From assembly GCF_002192415.1 (NCBI RefSeq), contig NZ_CP021780.1, forward strand, positions 2,418,001 through 2,482,000: 64,000 nt of DNA, in the 5' to 3' direction. This stretch comes from Paenibacillus donghaensis (lineage in GTDB: Bacteria; Bacillota; Bacilli; Paenibacillales; Paenibacillaceae). The notes below the pieces were generated by a model. It was not told the origin of the DNA. It did not search any database and saw nothing but the letters and a program-made list of their open reading frames with translations. Position 1 is the stretch's first letter. Each line of letters starts with the position of its first letter. The position numbers were made by a program, and so were the translations under genes. This document shows positions 53,377 through 60,547 of this stretch, piece after piece.

Positions 53377-53745
53377 ATGTCTGAAATGTTTTTTATACTT
53401 CCGAAGATTATTTTTATACTTGGAGTGTGTTTCACTTTGGCTTTGTCTACGCGTCTGACGAATGTCAAAGGGCTGGGGATTGGCATCGGACACCTCCAAA
53501 AAGAAGACATAGATATTCTCGACCCTGCAGTAAAATCAAAGCTGCGCAAAGCCGTTATTTGGACGACAATAGTCTGTGTATTCACAACAGTAATTATTGG
53601 TGTGATTTGGGAATGGGTGTTGCCGTCGGCTGCAAGATGGATGTCGCAATTTCTGCTTCCGGCGCTGCAGGTAACTCTGGTTATTATTTTGAGTAGACCT
53701 TTGTTCCTAGTGGCTAGACGTTTAAAAGATAGCATTGAACATTAG
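53377..53745 (+). CDS. Small hypothetical membrane protein
   Basis: A 122-residue protein with three likely spans: MFFILPKIIFILGVCFTLALS, the central VIWTTIVCVFTTVIIGVIWEWVLP and FLLPALQVTLVIILSRPLFL. A charged loop with EDIDILDPAVKSKLRKA separates the first two. ATG 53377 is chosen over GTG 53368, although the RBS is weak. No family recognised. The 200-base gap before it shows no gene. Confidence 0.6.
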   Translation: MSEMFFILPKIIFILGVCFTLALSTRLTNVKGLGIGIGHLQKEDIDILDPAVKSKLRKAVIWTTIVCVFTTVIIGVIWEWVLPSAARWMSQFLLPALQVTLVIILSRPLFLVARRLKDSIEH

Positions 53746-53860
53746 CAGAGCCGAATAATTTAGGTTATAGAACTTATATAGCTGCATTGTATGTTGCTCC
53801 GCAGGTTATGTTATAATAAATTTCTTATTGTAAATTCAGAAGAATAGAGGTCGCAGAAGG

Positions 53861-54160
53861 ATGAAATGTAAAATTAATCGAAATGCAGCTAAAGTTTTAA
53901 AAGATATGTTGAGCAGCCAAGAAGCGGAAGGGAAGATGATCCGTGTAATCATTACTCTGAATCATGGGAATCACGGCCATTATGATGTGGCTCTTGATGC
54001 ACCTACCGAGCATGATGAAATTGTGACAACAGATAAGGGTATTGAAGTATTGCTAGATACACGTGAACCTCTTTTGGATGGTGTATGGATTCAATATTTT
54101 TATGTGCCTGAGGAAGGCTTCTTTATCACAAATCCTTCTACTGGTTTTCTTGAAAAATAA
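53861..54160 (+). CDS. HesB/IscA-fold protein lacking the cluster cysteines
   Basis: A 99-residue protein. KINRNAAKVLKDMLSSQEAEGKMIRVIIT resembles the HesB/IscA (Fe-S biosynthesis) fold beginning, and GIEVLLDTREPLLDGVWIQYF its later strands. The three conserved Cys of true IscA are absent (the only Cys is at residue 3), as in YneR-type relatives whose role is unknown. AGAGGTCGCAGAAGG lies before ATG 53861. It stands alone. Confidence 0.6.
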   Translation: MKCKINRNAAKVLKDMLSSQEAEGKMIRVIITLNHGNHGHYDVALDAPTEHDEIVTTDKGIEVLLDTREPLLDGVWIQYFYVPEEGFFITNPSTGFLEK

Positions 54161-54224
54161 GTAGTGGCTACTTATTATAAGTAATGTTCGTGATACGAAC
54201 TCCACATCGGAAGATAACCGTTAT

Positions 54225-54275
54225 AAACGGCGCTGTCCCAAAAGCCATAAAGGGCTCCTTGGGACAGCGCCGTTT
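54225..54275. repeat. Perfect 17-bp inverted repeat, MITE-like or terminator
   Basis: The arm at 54225-54241 (AAACGGCGCTGTCCCAA) is exactly inverted at 54259-54275 around a 17-base loop that itself holds AGCC/GGCT. TGTCCCAAAA-type ends occur at termini of several Firmicute insertion sequences, so a remnant or MITE is possible; it may also terminate the upstream gene. Confidence 0.6.
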
Positions 54276-54492
54276 CTTTGTAGATAGCGGCACCAACGCC
54301 GAGGGATGGTGTAATGAATGGCGTTCATTGAGCTTCAGCCAAAATTGAAAAGACAACTGTACAGTCTGCGTCCTCGCAGGCTTTTTTTACCTATGCCTAT
54401 TCGAAGACTTAAGGAATATAAGTAATTATTTATGAAAATTAAATGAATTGTCGAAATAATATATAGAATCCAAGATATAGGAGGATTAGATT

Positions 54493-55722
54493 GTGGAGAA
54501 GGATTATCAAATGTTAATGAACCAGTTGGTTGTTCTGCATGATAGCGGAAAATATACAGCCGCTGAACAGCTTGCCTATCAAATTCTGGAGACACACCCA
54601 ACAGATTCAGAAGGGTTATTCTACCTCTCACGGATATTGTATATGCTGGATCGGAACGAGGAGGCTCTTGACATTGGCTTGCAAGCACTGTCACAAGAAC
54701 CGGAGAATGAATGGATAGTATTCCTGATTAGTAAGATTCATAAGGAATTATTTCAATGGGATGAGCAGGCCGCATATCTGGAGCAATGCCTTCGCCTGGA
54801 TCCGGAAATAGCCGATTTCCATTTCGCCAAGGCCGAGAATATCATCAATAAATTCTCCCTCCAGTTCACTGTTCAATTTAAGATGAGCCAATTTATCCGT
54901 CCCAACTTTTTCAGCAGGCCTGTCATTAATCCCCATTTGGTCAAATTAGCTGAAGCAGCGGTGCTGGAAATTCAGCAAGCCATCCAGCTTGATCCGGATG
55001 CTGCCGAGTATCATATGAAGCTCGGAGCTCTATATTTTATGTTTTTCAGAACTGGGGATGCGGAACAGCAGTTTCAGCATGCACTTCAACTGGAGCCGCA
55101 AAATGCCGAAACGAATGGGATATATGCCGTATTTCTGCTCCAGGAATGTCGGATCAAGCAAGCTAGAGAACATTGCGAATTAGCTCTGATGTTTGACCCT
55201 AATCAAGAGATTGCCCTGATGGCAAAAGAACAACTCCACATCTATGAGGCGCAAAAGGATCACTTTTATAAAAGTCTCAGGCGAGGCTATCATCTCAAAA
55301 CAAAAGTGGTTCCTAATGCGGAACACCAACTGCAATACTCTAAAATATTGTTGGAGGAGGGGAAAGTGCAGCCGCTTAGACAGCTCAAGGCGTATTTGCG
55401 ACTGATGCCTGAAGATATGGAGGTTCATTTAATGTACGGCAAAGCTCAATATGACGCAAAACATTACACTACTGCCTACTATTACTTCAAGCGTCTGAAC
55501 CGCAAATGGCCCGGAAATCCATACATCGAAGGCTGGCTTAACGAGCTCTCGCAAATGAGTGTGGTAGAGAGAAATATGGTTCCAATTCTTAAGCGATGTA
55601 TCATACTACCTGTGAAGCTTGTCCTTGTTGCGCTGTTAAAAACTATTTTGTTCGCTTTCAGCATCTACTCTGTCCCTAAAATAAGGCGGCAGCAAGACGC
55701 TCAGCTGAACAGACTGGTGTAA
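54493..55722 (+). CDS. TPR-repeat protein, membrane-anchored at the C-terminus
   Basis: A 409-residue protein of tandem tetratricopeptide helices (YTAAEQLAYQILETHPTDSEGLFYLSRIL, IVFLISKIHKELFQWDEQAAYLEQCLRLDP, AEYHMKLGALYFMFFRTGDAEQQFQHALQLEP, and more). Near the C-terminus is one hydrophobic helix, VKLVLVALLKTILFAFSIYSV, followed by a basic tail. GTG 54493 has GGAGG eight bases upstream. It is four bases from the next gene and begins an operon of three unknown proteins. TPRs bind proteins, so it may be the scaffold of that set. Confidence 0.8.
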   Translation: MEKDYQMLMNQLVVLHDSGKYTAAEQLAYQILETHPTDSEGLFYLSRILYMLDRNEEALDIGLQALSQEPENEWIVFLISKIHKELFQWDEQAAYLEQCLRLDPEIADFHFAKAENIINKFSLQFTVQFKMSQFIRPNFFSRPVINPHLVKLAEAAVLEIQQAIQLDPDAAEYHMKLGALYFMFFRTGDAEQQFQHALQLEPQNAETNGIYAVFLLQECRIKQAREHCELALMFDPNQEIALMAKEQLHIYEAQKDHFYKSLRRGYHLKTKVVPNAEHQLQYSKILLEEGKVQPLRQLKAYLRLMPEDMEVHLMYGKAQYDAKHYTTAYYYFKRLNRKWPGNPYIEGWLNELSQMSVVERNMVPILKRCIILPVKLVLVALLKTILFAFSIYSVPKIRRQQDAQLNRLV

Positions 55723-55726
55723 GGAT

Positions 55727-57271
55727 ATGAAAATACATAATTTTGAAGAGAAATTGGTTGAGCTGCTTGTTCCTTTTACCGGACGCAAAATATACAAAGG
55801 AACCTTACTTCAGGACCTGTCAAGCCAACTGATAGAAGTGTTCAACATTCAAGATAATGAGCGATTGCTAATCTATATGGATGGTGGAGTATTCTCGAAC
55901 AAGAACGGAATTTTGTTGACACCGGAAGCTCTATATTATAAGTATGGACGAAGTGAAAAACGTATTTCCTGGAGAAGAATGATCAATATAGGGTGTGTGA
56001 AGCGGCGTAATAATCACAGCATTACCTTAGGAAGTTTAATTCTATATTTCTCGCACTCAGATATAACCAACGACCAGGTAGCACAGTTATTGGATTCCAT
56101 TCGTTCTATGGTTAGTAGTATAGAGGTGCAAGAGGATCTTTCGACTCAGTCTATTGTGGATCAGATGAGAGCCGTATGCTCAGAATATGTTGGGAATAGG
56201 AGCTATCTGGCACCGCTTGATGCGAATCGCTTAAGTGAAAGTGATCTTGTGGACAGATTCCCCGGTTACGAACATCATACAGCGGTAATCTTCCTCAGCT
56301 TCTCCAAACCGGGTAAAGTGAAAGACGGAATTCTGATTACTGAAGCATGCATATACTGGAAACCATGCTGGTGTCCAGTCGAAAGTATTCCGTGGGAGTT
56401 GGTAGCGGAAAGCCACATGTACAGAGTAACTGACAAAATTGCGATGATCATCGGTAGAACATCTTATGATTTATTCGATTGTGAGCTCTCTGGAGAAGAA
56501 CTTGTAATAGTATTGAAAAGCTTGTCCCGTATAGCTGCACGGAAAGTAGAAGAACAGGGAGCATCTAGCGTCCCCCAGAAATGGGTTATGGATTTAGTAG
56601 ACCGGGCAGAGCTTCCAGAGAATGACGTGCTCATAGCAGATGCCTTTTTTCTCGAATATATCTGTAAAAAACATAAGTTTTTCATTTCTGACTACTATCC
56701 GAAACACCCTCTGGATGCGGACTTTCTGAATCGTGAGGCCTTCTGCCTGAGCACGAATGAAAGAGTAGTCGCACATTATAGAACTGCATTGGGCAAAAAA
56801 GCAGAGTATGGTGTGGTTATAACGGATGTAGGCATCTATATTCGTGAGCCTTTCGAGCATTCTTTTCCGGACGCCTTCATCAGTTATGATAATTTAGTAC
56901 AGGCTCCGGTGGACAACACCCACTCACGGTTTCTGCTGATAGGCGAATACAAATACTCTTTCGTCCATCCGCAGAAATTCGCCAGGCTGCTCGAGGATAT
57001 CCGCCTGTATATTACTTGTCTGTGTACAGTTCCAGAAGGTGTAGAGTACCCCTATGATCCATCCTATACGGAGACATGGAGTTTGCCGGTTAGAGGTGCA
57101 CATGCCGATTCCAAGCGATGGATTGTTGTGGAGGATGGGATGCTGAAGGGCTTGCACACTACTGAAGAGCTTCAATGGGCGATAGACAGCAGACAGATGG
57201 ATCGGGACTTAATCAAATTATGGAGCTACGGGGCTTCTTCATGGCAGACTGCGGAAGCAGCATTATTATAA
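55727..57271 (+). CDS. Protein with three PH-like repeats and a GYF_2-like C-terminus
   Basis: A 514-residue soluble protein. A strand-rich unit recurs three times, beginning GILLTPEALYYKYG, then GILITEACIYWKPCWCPVES, then GVVITDVGIYIREPFEHSFP, each with a following Ile/Trp strand; this pattern is typical of bacterial PH-like (YokE/GRAM-like) domains. The last 50 residues (WIVVEDGMLKGLHTTEELQWAIDSRQMDRDLIKLWSYGASSWQTAEAAL) match the GYF_2 type, often found beside membrane domains. It starts four bases after the TPR gene and is 24 ahead of the AAA gene. These domain names are by eye; function unknown. Confidence 0.65.
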   Translation: MKIHNFEEKLVELLVPFTGRKIYKGTLLQDLSSQLIEVFNIQDNERLLIYMDGGVFSNKNGILLTPEALYYKYGRSEKRISWRRMINIGCVKRRNNHSITLGSLILYFSHSDITNDQVAQLLDSIRSMVSSIEVQEDLSTQSIVDQMRAVCSEYVGNRSYLAPLDANRLSESDLVDRFPGYEHHTAVIFLSFSKPGKVKDGILITEACIYWKPCWCPVESIPWELVAESHMYRVTDKIAMIIGRTSYDLFDCELSGEELVIVLKSLSRIAARKVEEQGASSVPQKWVMDLVDRAELPENDVLIADAFFLEYICKKHKFFISDYYPKHPLDADFLNREAFCLSTNERVVAHYRTALGKKAEYGVVITDVGIYIREPFEHSFPDAFISYDNLVQAPVDNTHSRFLLIGEYKYSFVHPQKFARLLEDIRLYITCLCTVPEGVEYPYDPSYTETWSLPVRGAHADSKRWIVVEDGMLKGLHTTEELQWAIDSRQMDRDLIKLWSYGASSWQTAEAALL

Positions 57272-57295
57272 ATCACTCAGAAGAAGAGGTCGAAT

Positions 57296-58626
57296 ATGGA
57301 TAAATTAAAATGGTTGCAAGCTATAGTGCTTCTCCATCCTGAAGATGCAGAAGCCCATTATTGGTTGGGTCAGGAATTGGAGCAGCGTGGGCAAGCACTG
57401 GAGGCGTTGCAAATATATAGTTCTGCATTGACGGTCAGTCAGCAGGAACTCCAGCGGCTTGCATTGATTCAAGCGATATCTTTAGTCACCTCAAGTCTTC
57501 AGTCAGGCTCTTTCGGCGCTAAGCAACCTGTTGTGCTCTCTGAAGGGGTGGAATATGCCCCTCAAGTGGAAGTTCCCTATCAGGAGAAGTCAAGTATAGA
57601 GGATACAATCGCAGCTTCCGGGTTTCCTGCCGAGTCGGAAATTAATGCGTTCGGGAATGAATACCCGACCCCTGAGAGTAAGGAGCAGAAGCAACCTGCC
57701 GGACGCGCCGGGCTGACGGTATTCTCAGGCGGGAAGGACAACCCGGTAGTAGCACAGAGGGGACCTGTTCCGATTAAATTTAGTGATGTTGCCGGACTTC
57801 ACAAGCTTAAGAAAACCATTCAACTTCGAATTATCAGTCCCTTTCAAAATCAAAGTCTTTTCTCCAAGTTCCGCAAAAAAGCAGGTGGAGGCGTTTTGTT
57901 GTATGGCCCCCTGGTTGTGGCAAAACCTTTATTACAAGAGCTACAGCCGGTGAGTGTCAGGCTAACTTTATTCCGGTCAGCATTACGGATATTCTCGACC
58001 CCTATATTGGTGTCAGTGAGCAGAACCTGAAGAATCTCTTTGATAAAGCACGTTCCCGGAAGCCCAGTATTATGTTCTTCGATGAGATTGATACTCTGGG
58101 ATATAACCGATCTAAATCTTCCTCGAATATGCGGGGAGTGATTGATACTTTTCTGACCGAAATGGAAGGAATCGATACCGATACAGATCAGATTCTGGTA
58201 ATTGGTGCAACCAATATGCCATGGGATGTGGACAGCGCACTGAAACGGCCCGGACGGTTCGATCGTTTGGTGTTCGTTGCCCCGCCGGACGAAGAAGCCC
58301 GTGAGCAAATGTTCCGACTTAAACTCGCTGACCGTTATGTGCAGGATATGGATATTCCTTCATTGGCCGCAAGAACCGAATTTTTCTCCGGAGCCGATAT
58401 TGAGAACCTGTGCGAGAGAGCTGCGGAACGTGTTCTTGAAGAGATACTGGAGACTCAAGTCGAGCGTCCTATCAGGATGTCAGATGTGGAGGCTGTGCTG
58501 CAAGAAGTCCGTCCTTCAACTCTGGAATGGCTGCGGACAGCTAAGAATTATGTGAAATACTCCAATCAATCCGGTATTTATAATGACGTGGAAGAATACT
58601 TGAAAAAATTTGGACGGCGTATATAA
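57296..58626 (+). pseudogene. TPR-AAA ATPase gene with a one-base frameshift in Walker A
   Basis: The first frame (57296-58030) has a TPR-like helix pair (DAEAHYWLGQELEQRGQALEALQIYSSAL), a linker, and the AAA beginning IKFSDVAGLHKLKKTIQL and GGVLLYGP. The rest lies in another frame (to 58626): Walker B SIMFFDEIDTLG, NMRGVIDTFLTEMEG, ALKRPGRFDRLVFVAPP with the arginine finger, and a helical lid. Adding one C to the five-C run at 57907-57911 restores YGPPGCGKTF and one 443-residue protein with all AAA motifs. So it is either a recent inactivating deletion, a phase-variable run or a sequence error. It is the last gene of the TPR/PH operon. Confidence 0.8.
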
Positions 58627-58790
58627 TCTGGATTGTCCTGAGACAAATAGATGGTCGAATTGAATCGTACGGTGTGGAGTCGGTTAACCGGGCCTGAGAA
58701 ACAAAACGTGCTGGAGGGGCGGCTGCCAGGGGCTGCTCGTTCTGCCGGCTGGAGCGCTTTGAATGCTATGGGAGGTATGAAGAACTCTCC

Positions 58791-59009
58791 GTGAATACCC
58801 TTTATGGAAAAACACATTTGCTTATTGTCGGTGACAAGACTAAGGAGCCCATATTTACGCTACATGGTGGAAACGGCATAAATCCGTTAAACATCAAACT
58901 TTGGCTTGGCGTGTATACTCGCCATTTAGTATGTCTGCTTAACGGTTGGTCGGCAAGTGCCCAAAATTCGGGGACCCGGCCGTCTATTGATGAAATGGAA
59001 AGAGTTTGA
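58791..59009 (+). pseudogene. N-terminal fragment of an alpha/beta hydrolase
   Basis: The frame reads NTLYGKTHLLIVGDKTKEPIFTLHGGNG, the first strands and oxyanion region of alpha/beta hydrolases, and continues in frame upstream as RYEELS. From INPLNIKLWLGVYTRHLVC on the sequence degrades, and the nucleophile part is absent. Probably gene debris. The 58627-58790 bases before it show no other gene. Confidence 0.6.
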
Positions 59010-59093
59010 ACTGAATTTTACTCATTCCTAGTCTTATTTTATTTGTCCTTACATATAATGATTTCAGATTGAATGAAAAGGAGTGATATTCTT

Positions 59094-59372
59094 ATGAATT
59101 ATGAACCTAACAACGACGAGACTTTGGATGAGAAGCAAAAACGTGACGAAGAGGCTTTGGCTGAGAAACAAAAACGTGACGAAGAGGCTTTAGCTAAGAA
59201 GCAAAATCGTGACGAAGAGGCTTTGGCTAAGAAGCAAAATCGCGATGCTGCTGCTGAGGATGAAGATGCTGCTGAGGATGCTGAGGATACTGCTGAGGAT
59301 GAAGATGCTGCTGAGGATGCTGAGGATACTGCCGAGGATGAAGATGCTGCTGAGGAAACTGAGGATAAATAA
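59094..59372 (+). CDS. Small acidic repeat protein
   Basis: A 92-residue, very charged protein. The first half repeats a 13-residue unit about four times (LAEKQKRDEEA-type), and the second half repeats AEDEDAAEDAEDT about three times. DNA repeats of 39 bases underlie both. It is predicted helical and acidic, with no signal peptide. ATG 59094 has AAAGGAG (59076-59083) upstream. It shares acidic-repeat style, though not sequence, with the giant Asp-Ala protein 1.2 kb downstream. Function unknown. Confidence 0.6.
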   Translation: MNYEPNNDETLDEKQKRDEEALAEKQKRDEEALAKKQNRDEEALAKKQNRDAAAEDEDAAEDAEDTAEDEDAAEDAEDTAEDEDAAEETEDK

Positions 59373-59469
59373 CAGTATTTTTGTTAAATAAAAAGTGACT
59401 TGCTCCTGCCCACTTCGACCCTAAACGTGGACGACCGAATTAAATACCCTACGCAGTGAAGAGATGGCT

Positions 59470-60080
59470 CCTGAATTCATCAGGAGCCATCTTATTTAAT
59501 GTCCATAGGTATCTTACTGAGAAACGATTCCATTGCGGCAATATTGTAACAGCTGCCTCTTCGGACTTTGATTGACAGAACCCTACTTTTGCGACCCGAT
59601 AATAAAATATTGAATCTGTATAGTGCATTCCTTGATCAGAGTGGAGAATAGCTTTCGGATATATAGTGCTATTTAGTCGCTTTAGCAGAACGTCTACTCG
59701 CAATCACTCCAGCAAGTTTGCAGAGATATCTTGTGAGGCCTTTCAGGTCATGTGTTCGGATCGTTCGGTTGATTAGCTTGAAACGCTCTGATGCTGTCAA
59801 TGGTTGTCCGAGCTTCGCCTGCCTTTCTGGTGCGTCGAGCTTTTTTAGGAAATCGAAGCCCATGGCAAAGTGAATCACCTCGCCGCTTACCGTACTGCGT
59901 TAGAGCTTCACATACAGACTGTCTCCAGATTAATGACGGAATACCGTTTCTGCAGGGGATGTGTCTGCCAGTACTTGATATCTTCATACTTGCGTTTGTA
60001 TTATCCGTTGCGACTGTTACGCTGTCCTTCTTGTTTGTCCATCATGAAATGCTTGATTTCAGCTTTATGATGGATTGCAG
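59470..60080 (-). pseudogene. Degenerate IS3-family transposase
   Basis: On the reverse strand, pieces in different frames match an IS3-type OrfB: LTASERFKLINRTIRTHDLKGLTRYLCKLAGV (around 59700-59830), then ILHSDQGMHYTDSIFYYRVAKVGFCQS, and, after a frameshift near 59565, RGSCYNIAAMESFLSKIPMDIK. The middle catalytic region is missing and stops intervene. The part beyond 59850 is less certain. No terminal repeats found. Confidence 0.7.
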
Positions 60081-60486
60081 GTTATCTTTTACAAACTGAT
60101 TTACAACAGTTTCAAATAGATTGGATAGCATGTCTTCGGGTAAAGTAGTCATTGAGGTAGGCTCCTCTCTTGGTGATTTCGCAATCCCGAGGAGACCTGC
60201 TTTTTTTGTGCTTGACCAGGCTCCATTTCTCGGTGAATAAATTATTGTACGTTATCAACAACAGATGAAGCCAGCCCAAAAGCAAAAATATATTATTGAT
60301 AAATCACTTGAATTAGCTACCAAATCCTGAACCACCACTACCAATGAAACACGAATTTAGGTCGTACGATTTCGTCAGTCTAGATACACCTTGTGCAACA
60401 ATTTCCGCTGTACTTTGATGATTTCGCCCCGAACTAGTAGAGACATCGCTTAATATAATAATTCTGTAAGCTAGAAAGGAGGAAAT

Positions 60487-60531
60487 ATGTTGGATAGAAA
60501 CGACGAAACTAGAAACAAATTGGATTACTAG
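60487..60531 (+). CDS. 14-residue aborted copy of the next gene's start
   Basis: AAAGGAGG (60475-60482) precedes ATG 60487, which opens MLDRNDETRNKLDY and stops at 60529-60531. Seventeen bases on, the same RBS-start block recurs as the true start of the repeat protein. The two copies differ at a few bases. It may be duplication debris or a leader peptide that influences translation. Confidence 0.45.
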   Translation: MLDRNDETRNKLDY

Positions 60532-60547
60532 AAGGGAGGAAAATATT

